NCBI GenBank assembly: GCA_027451745.1 | Contig: DAIDIP010000015.1 | Coordinates: 27,445 to 91,444 of the forward strand | Direction of reading: 5' to 3' | DNA from: Candidatus Melainabacteria bacterium | GTDB lineage: Bacteria > Cyanobacteriota > Vampirovibrionia > Obscuribacterales > Obscuribacteraceae | DNA: 64,000 nt | Part shown: one piece after another, positions 54,187-61,544 of the stretch | Numbering within the stretch: the stretch's first letter is position 1 | Layout of the letters: each line of letters opens with the position of its first letter | Translations under genes and position numbers: made by a program | Notes under the pieces: model-generated | The model's database searches: none | Told to the model about the DNA's origin: nothing | The model's input: the letters and a program-made list of their open reading frames with translations, nothing else

Positions 54187-54963
54187 TCAAGCTGGGATTT
54201 TCATAGCACTGCCTGTGGTGCTGTAGGCGCAGATCGATAAAAAGCTATATTTGACTATCTCGTCAAACTGCATGAAAAGACATCTATCATAGGGCAAGTT
54301 TGCTTCTTCTAGCAAAGGTAGTGTCCATTTGCGCAATGTGTCTAGACGATGTCTGGTTGTAGTAATAATCAAAATAGGCAAATTTGTTTTTAAAAGAGCG
54401 GTAATTTTAGGAATCCAGTGACGAGTAGGTCTTAAATTGCCAGTTTCTAGCACCAGTAATATAGTGTGTTGAGTATTAGATTTGTTGGTAAAAGTAAGGG
54501 TTGCATCAGGATTTTCTTTGGTTGTAGAGTTTGCAGTTTCTTCGCTTAGCTTAAGTATGCGTTTGGTAGTGAAACTATAACTCAACCATTTTTCTTTCTT
54601 AGCAGTGTGTTGCCATGATAAATGTAATTGTGCCAAGCGTAGTAAATACTCGTGGTGCTTTATATTTGGTGCACCAATAGAAATTGTTTTCTCTGGAATG
54701 TTTTTACTGTTAGCCAGAGCTTGTGCTGCTTTGGCATTTAAAAAGTAAACACTTTCTGGTCTACCCTTATCTTTTTTGCGGCCGATAGTTTTAGTACCCA
54801 TATATCCAGATTGATGTAAACGTCTTAAACGTTTCCTGGCTGTTTCATAACTGACATCATCAAAACATAATTCGGACAATTGTTTTGCGCTTAAGGCAGG
54901 GTGAAGCTGGAGCATATAGAAAACTGAAATGTCTCTAGGGCTTAAAATAGAGTGCCGTTTCAT
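54187..54963 (-). CDS. Winged-helix protein of the replication-relaxation type
   Basis: About 258 residues from ATG 54963, with AAGG six bases upstream; an ATG at 55014 would extend through the repeats. A winged-helix domain (about 5-75: ILSPRDISVFYMLQLHPALS, ARKRLRRLHQSGYMGTK) is followed by KGRPESVYFLNAKAAQALA, as in replication-relaxation proteins of plasmids and integrative elements. The C-terminal half (TILLVLETGNLRPTRHWIPK) has an alpha/beta, possibly nuclease-like, fold. The paired TTGYCAC repeats lie 44 bases upstream. A plausible autoregulator. Confidence 0.7.
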   Translation of the reverse strand: MKRHSILSPRDISVFYMLQLHPALSAKQLSELCFDDVSYETARKRLRRLHQSGYMGTKTIGRKKDKGRPESVYFLNAKAAQALANSKNIPEKTISIGAPNIKHHEYLLRLAQLHLSWQHTAKKEKWLSYSFTTKRILKLSEETANSTTKENPDATLTFTNKSNTQHTILLVLETGNLRPTRHWIPKITALLKTNLPILIITTTRHRLDTLRKWTLPLLEEANLPYDRCLFMQFDEIVKYSFLSICAYSTTGSAMKIPA

Positions 54964-55006
54964 TTTTGACCTTAAAAAGTTTTTGTGCGACCAGAGGCAA
55001 AGGTGC

Positions 55007-55066
55007 TTTGTCACATTTTTGCCACAACTTTTAACACCGTTTTGTCACCGTTCTGCCACAACTTTT
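55007..55066. repeat. Paired TTGYCAC repeats (operator or iteron) in a divergent promoter
   Basis: A 26-base unit occurs twice with a 34-base period (55007-55032 and 55041-55066). Each unit holds TTTGTCAC, a short variable stretch and TGCCACAACTTTT. Seen another way, four TTGYCAC-like heptamers start at 55008, 55019, 55042 and 55053 (the last is CTGCCAC), paired with 11-base spacing, one helical turn. They sit between the winged-helix gene and the divergent 55128 gene. The same pair recurs at 59204. Confidence 0.65.
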
Positions 55067-55127
55067 TGTTAGCCTGCCTTTGCAAGTGGAAAAGTCCAGA
55101 CTTTTGGACAAATTATGGAGAAGAACA

Positions 55128-56222
55128 ATGATAGCGCAAATTGCATCAATGGGATATATCCAGGCAAGAAGAAATTTGCCTGCAACAAATATACAAAATA
55201 AAGCAAAAAAGGTAGCCAAGTCATCAGTTCCATATTTTGAGCGCAATTGCTTCTTGGATGAGGAGGGGACAGTACAAGAGCTTTCTTCTATACACGATTT
55301 GGGATTTGTAAAAATGACTATGGACGATTTAATAGAAACAAAAACTGCTCTAAACGTGATTGGCTATAATCCAGCAATTAAGCTAACAAACCTGCTAATT
55401 GAAAATGATGTATTGGGAATTTCTCGACCTGGCGTTGATAATCATCCGCATTTGAACTTTATTACCAGTCTATTGGCAAGGTTTAGAAGAGAAGCTGGGA
55501 CTACACATCTCGCTTTGTCTTTGCCGAAGTCATTGCAAAAATTGCTTGATGTTTTTTCTGCCACAGGCGAGATACTGCCAAGTTTGTCGCCTGTAAATCT
55601 TGCCGACTATGGATTGAAGAGTGAATGTGATTATCTAGCTCTTCTTAAAGCCGCTAGATTAGCCGGCTATAAGTTAGTAGCCGTTGAACCGGATACACCT
55701 GTAACAGCATTTGACCCAATGCGCGAACGGTTAATGGCTGCTAACATTCAAATGATTTTTAAAAATGAGGTAAAGGCAAAAGTGATTTTTCTGGCTGCAG
55801 ATAAACATTTAAGCTATAGCAGTATTGGTGACTGGATACCTGTGGCTGGGATTTTGCAAAAAAATGGCATTAACATTTGTACCGTTAATCAATATTGGCA
55901 CAATGACTTTATGCCTAAAGTTTTTGCCTGTCTTTTGCAAGGGCTAACTAGACCTGTGGCTCTTGCATCTAAAGATGTCAAAATGTTTTCTGGGTTTCAA
56001 AGTAAGTCACTGCAATTAGAACATGTTCTCCCAAACAACTGGGACATGACAATTATTTATCCAAAAACAGCTGGTGGAACCCATCGCTTAATCAAACAGA
56101 GCCTGACTGAAATGAGCGTAGTTATAAGCCAGGCTTTTTCTTTTATCAGACAAAAGTATGGCAAAAGTAGAAGAAACCAGGAAACAACTAGCGAAATGGG
56201 AGGGCAAAAGGAGCTTTATTAA
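55128..56222 (+). CDS. ChaN/Tiki-like (haem-binding uptake or erythromycin-esterase-fold) protein
   Basis: About 364 residues from ATG 55128 (GGAG upstream). No signal peptide. The order of blocks recalls the ChaN/EreA/Tiki fold: NVIGYNPAIKLTNLLIEND, then LNFITSLLARFRREAGTTHL with LALSLP, YLALLKAARLAGYKLVAVEP, RERLMAANIQMI and VIFLAADKHLSYSS with a conserved-position His. Biochemistry of such proteins varies (haem binding, esterase, protease), so no substrate is proposed. Its promoter region has the TTGYCAC repeats. Confidence 0.5.
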   Translation: MIAQIASMGYIQARRNLPATNIQNKAKKVAKSSVPYFERNCFLDEEGTVQELSSIHDLGFVKMTMDDLIETKTALNVIGYNPAIKLTNLLIENDVLGISRPGVDNHPHLNFITSLLARFRREAGTTHLALSLPKSLQKLLDVFSATGEILPSLSPVNLADYGLKSECDYLALLKAARLAGYKLVAVEPDTPVTAFDPMRERLMAANIQMIFKNEVKAKVIFLAADKHLSYSSIGDWIPVAGILQKNGINICTVNQYWHNDFMPKVFACLLQGLTRPVALASKDVKMFSGFQSKSLQLEHVLPNNWDMTIIYPKTAGGTHRLIKQSLTEMSVVISQAFSFIRQKYGKSRRNQETTSEMGGQKELY

Positions 56223-56333
56223 ACCAAAATTTTGTCTGAATTCCAAAAGAGAGTTGACATAGTGGCAATTAGGGGCAAATAACGGGAATAATAAAATTGG
56301 TTGCATGATGCAACTTTTTGCTAAGATGAAAAT

Positions 56334-56780
56334 ATGAAACATAAAAGCTTTGCCAAAGAAACTTGTGCCATTGCCCGCAGCTTAAATGTAGTTGGAGAAT
56401 GGTGGAATTTGTTGATTGTGCGTGAGGCTTTTTCAGGCATAACCAAATTTGCCGATTTCCAGAAGCGTTTAGGGATTGCCAGAAATATCCTCACTGTCCG
56501 ATTAAGACAACTGGTTGATGATGGGATTTTGCAAACGGGAAAAAATGGTGGCGAACGTTTTGAATACACACTTACTGATAAAGGCAGAGACTTGATATAT
56601 ACTCTAGTAGCAATGAGCCAATGGGGAAGCAAATGGCTGTTTACTTCAGGCAAACCTTCGCCGCGCTTGGTTGATAAACAAGATTTACTCGAATTGTCAT
56701 CTCTACAATTGCGCTCACGCAATGGCAGAATTTTGGGCAATAATGATGTTGAATTTTTAAAAACGCACGGCAAACATTGA
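56334..56780 (+). CDS. HxlR-family transcriptional regulator
   Basis: 148 residues. The winged helix is typical of HxlR: CAIARSLNVVGEWWNLLIVRE, FADFQKRLGIARNILTVRLR, LVDDGILQTGKN, YTLTDKGRDL. The first Cys (CAIAR) is the redox-type cysteine found in many members. It binds DNA as a dimer, often sensing aldehydes or oxidants. TTGACA at 56254 may be part of its promoter. The hydrolase gene follows 19 bases later. Confidence 0.88.
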   Translation: MKHKSFAKETCAIARSLNVVGEWWNLLIVREAFSGITKFADFQKRLGIARNILTVRLRQLVDDGILQTGKNGGERFEYTLTDKGRDLIYTLVAMSQWGSKWLFTSGKPSPRLVDKQDLLELSSLQLRSRNGRILGNNDVEFLKTHGKH

Positions 56781-56799
56781 AAGAAAAAGGGGATTTTGG

Positions 56800-57672
56800 T
56801 TGATTGCAAAAGATTTTGATTTACAGAGAATGACCAGGTTAGGGATTTCTATATTTGTTTTTTTGTTTGTTGTTGCAGTATCAAATGTGAGTGCATTGCA
56901 AACAAATAATTTTGTCATTCATAAATTTGCCAGTTGCATTGATGGCAAAGAAGATTGCTATGCTCTTACGCAAGCAAAAACTTTGACTAAGAATAACAAA
57001 ATCAATCAGAACGAAACTCTTATTGTATATATGCATAGCTTAGGCGGAGACTATAATGAGCCGTATAAGCCAAATAATGAGTCTAGCTTGGCTGGGGCTA
57101 TAGCCAAAGAGTATCCAACTGCGCCTTTTGTTTCTTTAAATTATGGTAGTACTCCATCTTGGGGAAATGCGGCTGCTAGAGTGGATATTACTAATAATCT
57201 AAATTCACTTGTTAAAGAGCTAAAAATAAAGAAAATTGTATTTGTTGGAAACTCGATGGGTGCCACTGCTGCTTTGACTTATGCTTCTACGGCTCCCTCG
57301 TCTATAAAAAACAAAATTATTGGTATTATTGCCATTGATCCTTGCGCAAACCTGGAAGATTTATATAAGCAAAGCAATGATCCACAAGTAAAAACATCTC
57401 TTGAAGCTGCCTTTGGTGCGAGCGCTAATGATAGTCCAACAATTTATCAACAAAATAGTTTTGACAGTTGTTTAGCCTTTTTACCAGTGTCGATAAAAGT
57501 TGGCATCATATCTGCATCAGCTGATACTGTAATTCCAATTGCTTTGCAAAAAGATGTAATACGCGATTTAAGTAATCGCAATATAAATATAAAGGTAAAT
57601 GAAATTGAAGGTAAAAGTGATCCTTTACCTGTTAAGACCATTATTGAACATCTTCATTTTGTGATGGAGTAA
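56800..57672 (+). CDS. Secreted or membrane-anchored alpha/beta hydrolase
   Basis: 290 residues from TTG 56800 (AAGGGG eight bases upstream); ATG 56830 is an alternative. A hydrophobic segment (GISIFVFLFVVAVSNVSA) is a signal peptide or anchor. Hydrolase landmarks are IVYMHSLGGDY, the nucleophile elbow GNSMGATAA (G-x-S-x-G), an acid near SASADTVIPI and a His near IEHLHFV at the C-terminus. Substrate unknown. It lies between an HxlR regulator and a DUF4127 gene, all rightward and closely spaced. Confidence 0.75.
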   Translation: MIAKDFDLQRMTRLGISIFVFLFVVAVSNVSALQTNNFVIHKFASCIDGKEDCYALTQAKTLTKNNKINQNETLIVYMHSLGGDYNEPYKPNNESSLAGAIAKEYPTAPFVSLNYGSTPSWGNAAARVDITNNLNSLVKELKIKKIVFVGNSMGATAALTYASTAPSSIKNKIIGIIAIDPCANLEDLYKQSNDPQVKTSLEAAFGASANDSPTIYQQNSFDSCLAFLPVSIKVGIISASADTVIPIALQKDVIRDLSNRNINIKVNEIEGKSDPLPVKTIIEHLHFVME

Positions 57673-57677
57673 CAATA

Positions 57678-59201
57678 ATGCGGCCTCTGGCTCTTCTATT
57701 ACCTACAGACAATAGACCAGTTACCTATACTTTTCCACAGCTAATTTGCCAATTGGCAGATATAGATGTGTTGATGCCACCAAGACATTTGATGGGCTCG
57801 TTGCAGGCTCCCACCGATCTGAGTTTGCTTGTAAACTGGGTTAAAGATAATGCTGCAAAAATAAATTTAGGAGTAATGCTCATCTGTTTTGATAGCTTAC
57901 TTTATGGTGGCTTGATACCAGCCAGGCGGAGCGATGACAAATTAGAAACTATTCTTAAGCGCTTAGCAGATATTGTTGACTTGAAAAAACAAGCTGGCAG
58001 AGGGGTTAAACTATATGCTCAATCAAGTATTATGCGAATCTCGGATAATTATGACAATACTGAAGAGAAATTATATTGGTCACAATATGGACGTGAAATA
58101 TTTCTTTGGTCAAAATTACTGCACAAAAAAGAGTTAGGTATACTTGAATCTGAAGCGGAGTTAAAGGCAATTGAATCTCGTATTAAGCCAGAAGTGCGTG
58201 AGGATTATCTTGCCACAAGGGCAAGAAATTTTGCTGTCAATCAAAAAATGATTGATTACGCTGTTTCTAGCGATATTGATTTTCTTATTTTTAGCCAAGA
58301 TGACTCAGGACAATATGGCTTAAATGTATCGGAAAAAGAGAAATTGCTGTCTTTAGCTAAGGCAAAAAATATGCATAATGTATTAGCTTATCCTGGGGCT
58401 GACGAAATGCTTATGACTCTAATTGCGCGTTATCTTAACAGCGAGCGTCCAGAGCCGCCAGAAGTTACACTGCAATATAGCTCACCTAATGGCAAAAATA
58501 TTAGCAGCAATTACGAAGGACAAAACATAGGGAGGAGTCTTGACTGTCAATGCCAGGCTCACGGACTTAAGGTGATTGATTCTGATATTTCTAGTCGATC
58601 AGTGGATTTTCATATTATTGTGCATACAGGAGCTGATAAGCAAGGAGATCATATATGGTTGCCTGGTTTAACTGACTTGCGACAGGTGGATTCTGGTGAA
58701 GCGGCAAAAAGAGTAATTGATTTGCTGAATAAAGCGCATGCTCCTGTTGTTATATGCGATTTGGCCTATTCAAATGGTAGTGATCCATTATTGATTTCTT
58801 TATTACTACAACGCCCCGATTTGCTTGAAAAAATCTGGGCGTATGCTGGCTGGAACACTACAGGTAATGCAGTTGGAAGCGCTTTAGCTATCGCTTGCGC
58901 CTGTTTGCATGCTCATCGGAGTGATGAAGGACTAGATGAGGCGATGCGCAAGAAACTTCTATTTATACGCCTAATGGATGATTGGGCATATCAAACCCAG
59001 GTACGGAAAGAAATCCGTGATAAAAATGCCGAAGACAAAGAGCAAGAATTGTTATTATCCCGTTTAATGCCAGCTTATGCTCAGCAATTAGCTAAGGTAT
59101 TGGGTTTTCAGCCAGGCAAAATTGAATATGCATTTCCATGGCAAAGAACATTTGAGGTCGAAATTAATATAGATCCTCAATTTGTGGCATCAATTAGCTA
59201 A
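57678..59201 (+). CDS. DUF4127 family protein
   Basis: 507 residues, the family length. It starts LALLLPTDNRPVTYTFPQL, the DUF4127 opening block (LPLDxRPVN), then CFDSLLYGGLIPAR, IMRISDNYDN, FLIFSQDDSGQYG, GADEMLMTLIARYL, HTGADKQGD and AGWNTTGNAVGSALA, all recognisable family blocks. Function is not established; the fold and His/Asp content suggest a hydrolase or sugar-related enzyme. It follows the hydrolase gene after 5 bases, so a shared transcript is likely. Confidence 0.88.
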   Translation: MRPLALLLPTDNRPVTYTFPQLICQLADIDVLMPPRHLMGSLQAPTDLSLLVNWVKDNAAKINLGVMLICFDSLLYGGLIPARRSDDKLETILKRLADIVDLKKQAGRGVKLYAQSSIMRISDNYDNTEEKLYWSQYGREIFLWSKLLHKKELGILESEAELKAIESRIKPEVREDYLATRARNFAVNQKMIDYAVSSDIDFLIFSQDDSGQYGLNVSEKEKLLSLAKAKNMHNVLAYPGADEMLMTLIARYLNSERPEPPEVTLQYSSPNGKNISSNYEGQNIGRSLDCQCQAHGLKVIDSDISSRSVDFHIIVHTGADKQGDHIWLPGLTDLRQVDSGEAAKRVIDLLNKAHAPVVICDLAYSNGSDPLLISLLLQRPDLLEKIWAYAGWNTTGNAVGSALAIACACLHAHRSDEGLDEAMRKKLLFIRLMDDWAYQTQVRKEIRDKNAEDKEQELLLSRLMPAYAQQLAKVLGFQPGKIEYAFPWQRTFEVEINIDPQFVASIS

Positions 59202-59203
59202 AT

Positions 59204-59265
59204 TTGCCACCAATTTGTCACGCTAACTGCATATCTTATTTATATCAGACTTTAAACGTCTGATA
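59204..59265. promoter_or_regulatory. Second TTGYCAC pair and an 8-bp inverted repeat
   Basis: TTGCCAC (59204-59210) and TTGTCAC (59215-59221) have the same 11-base spacing as the repeats at 55007-55066. Just downstream, TATCAGAC (59243-59250) and GTCTGATA (59258-59265) form a perfect inverted repeat with a 7-base centre. Both lie before the 59290 gene and could be operators. Confidence 0.5.
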
Positions 59266-59289
59266 CAAAGTTGATATTAGGAGTGTGAA

Positions 59290-59514
59290 ATGGTCAGTGC
59301 TTTATATCGTGATAACGCAAAAATGATTAATAAAAATACGGTTAAACAAGTATCAGATAGAGCTGTAGATGATGTTGACCAAATATTTGTCGTAACAAAA
59401 TCATTCCCTTCCGGTTTAAGAGAATTTGTAAATTCGAATTCTGATTTGCCGACGATTGAAGAGCTAGCACAGAGATCACAAACACTTGCTCATGCGATGG
59501 GTATGGCTAGCTAA
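59290..59514 (+). CDS. Small hypothetical protein
   Basis: 74 residues, soluble, no signal peptide. AGGAG precedes the ATG. It has AVDDVDQIFVVTKSFPSGLR and a helical C-terminus (IEELAQRSQTLAHAMGMAS). No family recognised. The downstream TPR-like gene starts 29 bases later, so they probably share a transcript started near the operator-like sites at 59204-59265. Confidence 0.6.
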   Translation: MVSALYRDNAKMINKNTVKQVSDRAVDDVDQIFVVTKSFPSGLREFVNSNSDLPTIEELAQRSQTLAHAMGMAS

Positions 59515-59543
59515 TTATTGGATTCTATACAAGAGGATAAATT

Positions 59544-60017
59544 ATGTTAGCTGAACACAAAGTTCGAAATTATGTCGAATGGGGATTGGCTATTAATCGA
59601 GTTAAAAACATTATGATTCTTTGTCAAAAGAATAAAACCCCGGAGCAACTAATTGAAGCTACTAGATCATTGAAGCGGGCTAATGATCTTGCTTTGGATT
59701 TTCCGAGCAACGATATTAGGCGTTTTATAACTTTAAGCACTTCTATTGCTTTGTATTGTCACCTTCATTGTTATGCTTATGTTGAATTTGATAGGCAAGT
59801 ACTACTGAGAATGGCTCGTCGTTATCCACGCCCCGTATTTGGTGACATGTTAAACAGTATTGGTATGCTTTATCAAGAGCATGGAAAAATAAATGAAGCG
59901 GGACAATTATACAGACGAGCTATAAAATTATTGCCAACTAATCACCCGCGCTTTAATCTGCTTGTATCTAATTTGGAATCAATAGCCAAGGCATTTATGC
60001 CAAAAGAATCCACATAA
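59544..60017 (+). CDS. Helical, TPR-like hypothetical protein
   Basis: 157 residues, no signal peptide. The C-terminal third has a clear TPR (GMLYQEHGKINEAGQLYRRA, LLPTNHPRFNLLVSNLESIA). The N-terminal part is helical (RNYVEWGLAINRVKNIMILC). AGAGGA precedes the ATG. Likely a small scaffold protein working with the 59290 product; partners unknown. Confidence 0.65.
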   Translation: MLAEHKVRNYVEWGLAINRVKNIMILCQKNKTPEQLIEATRSLKRANDLALDFPSNDIRRFITLSTSIALYCHLHCYAYVEFDRQVLLRMARRYPRPVFGDMLNSIGMLYQEHGKINEAGQLYRRAIKLLPTNHPRFNLLVSNLESIAKAFMPKEST

Positions 60018-60026
60018 ACTGCTGAA

Positions 60027-60042
60027 TTTTCGATATCGAAAA
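60027..60042. promoter_or_regulatory. 16-bp perfect palindrome
   Basis: TTTTCGATATCGAAAA has no spacer, so it suits a dimeric DNA-binding protein rather than an RNA hairpin. It lies 10 bases after the stop of the TPR-like gene in a 210-base gap. Confidence 0.4.
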
Positions 60043-60163
60043 GCACCTCATATATAGTAGGAATTTAGAATAAATAAATACTTGATATATACTTTGTCTC
60101 TTATAGATTGCAAATAAATTGAATAATCTAGCTTTGAGGAGTGTTTCCGTGCTATTCTGCCCA

Positions 60164-60191
60164 CTTGGCAATCATGTTTTAAATTGCCAAG
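60164..60191 (+). promoter_or_regulatory. 9-bp inverted repeat upstream of the SGNH gene
   Basis: CTTGGCAAT (60164-60172) and ATTGCCAAG (60183-60191) are perfect complements around a 10-base centre, 36 bases before the TTG start of the next gene. No T-run follows, so it is a possible operator or 5' UTR hairpin, not a terminator. Confidence 0.45.
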
Positions 60192-60227
60192 AGATCGGCT
60201 AAAATATAGCAAAATGGAAATCACAAT

Positions 60228-61529
60228 TTGAATTTGCAATTTAAAGAAGTAACAGTCAACAGCGGCGGCTTTTCGGTTTTTCCGGAACAGTCAAAACCTA
60301 TAGATGTGTACAAGTCCCCGACTGGAAAAACGGTTTTAGGTAGTGCTGCTATTGCTGCCATATTGCTGTTCTTTGTTGTAAATTTTGCATTCAAACTTTT
60401 ATTTCGCCCAGACCCATTTAGTCTTCCTGAACGGAGTTTCATTTGGTGGGCGGTCAAGGACTATCGTCAATTAAACCAGGCTCCAGATGTTCTTCTTTTT
60501 GGTTCTTCTCTTATGCTTGCGGCAGTTAATGAAGGGGATGCGACTAAATACAGAAAGTTAGTTGATACGGCTGTGCATCATCGCTCTTATTATTTAGAAG
60601 AATTATTGAAGAAAAGATATAACCAAAATATTTCTACATTTTGCTTTGCTATTGGTGGACAAATGGCGTCTGATGTTTATTCAATAGCAACAAACTTTAT
60701 TACTGAAAAATTTAAACCCCGCATGATTATCTGGGGTATTGCTCCTCGTGATTTAGTGGATTCTGCATTTCCTGGTCCTATGACTAGCGATACTGCTCAA
60801 TATATGAACAAGATTGCTGGCAAAGAAATTGTGTCTGACGACCATAAAACATTTGTGCTTATTGCAGATCAATTACTTAGTCATGCTTTATATCTTTACC
60901 GTGAGCGTGAAGATTTAACAGCTCTTTTAAGGCGGGCTTCCAGAAGATTACAAATACAACAAACTGCGTGGCTGCTTGCTAGTAATAAGAACACTACTAA
61001 TGAGGTGAATGCTCCAATTGGTCGTTCTACAATGTTACGCGAACTTATGAATCCTCGTGATGGCACAATGGGAGATATTGAAGTTGGCGAATGGATGATA
61101 GGCGCAAATGCTGAGCCTTCAAAAACTTTGAAGGACAATACGCATGAATATATGATGCGCTACAATCCATTTAAGCCAAAAACTTTTATAGCTCAAAGAC
61201 ATTATTTGCAGACGTTTTTGAAGCAGCAACAAGAGCTTGGGGTAAAAGTAGTTTTACTCAATATGCCATTAACAGGTGTCAATATGTCTCTTTTGCCAGG
61301 TCCTACTTACGATATGTATTTGAATACTCTTAGAGATAGTGCGGCAATGTACGGGGCAGAAGTCATTGATTTAAATGGTGACCCGCGATTTGCGCAAAGC
61401 TATTTCTTCGATACAGCTCACTTAAATGGACTTGGGGCTGAAAAGTTAATTGAAGTTTTGTCTGCTGACAAAAAGTTTGATTATGTGTGTGTGCAATCAG
61501 CACTGGCCTCAAGTAATCATACACTCTAA
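60228..61529 (+). CDS. Membrane-anchored SGNH/GDSL-type hydrolase-like protein
   Basis: 433 residues from TTG 60228. One membrane segment (TVLGSAAIAAILLFFVVNFAF, about 35-56) anchors a periplasmic domain. VLLFGSSLMLAAV carries the nucleophile-position Ser93 in GSS, FCFAIGGQMASDVY is block II-like, and the C-terminal FFDTAHLNGLGAEKL has the Asp-x-x-His of SGNH enzymes. DltD, AlgX/AlgJ and PatB-type acyl handlers share this plan, so acyl transfer to or from a surface polysaccharide is plausible. The next gene follows 15 bases after the stop. Confidence 0.7.
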   Translation: MNLQFKEVTVNSGGFSVFPEQSKPIDVYKSPTGKTVLGSAAIAAILLFFVVNFAFKLLFRPDPFSLPERSFIWWAVKDYRQLNQAPDVLLFGSSLMLAAVNEGDATKYRKLVDTAVHHRSYYLEELLKKRYNQNISTFCFAIGGQMASDVYSIATNFITEKFKPRMIIWGIAPRDLVDSAFPGPMTSDTAQYMNKIAGKEIVSDDHKTFVLIADQLLSHALYLYREREDLTALLRRASRRLQIQQTAWLLASNKNTTNEVNAPIGRSTMLRELMNPRDGTMGDIEVGEWMIGANAEPSKTLKDNTHEYMMRYNPFKPKTFIAQRHYLQTFLKQQQELGVKVVLLNMPLTGVNMSLLPGPTYDMYLNTLRDSAAMYGAEVIDLNGDPRFAQSYFFDTAHLNGLGAEKLIEVLSADKKFDYVCVQSALASSNHTL

Positions 61530-61544
61530 TTGATTGAGAGATTG

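Noticed and set aside
56254..56278. GTGGCAA at 56262 as another copy of the TTGYCAC operator
   Set aside because: It is a single inverted heptamer; the nearby GGGGCAA has 10-base instead of 11-base spacing and mismatches, so it does not meet the pair pattern.
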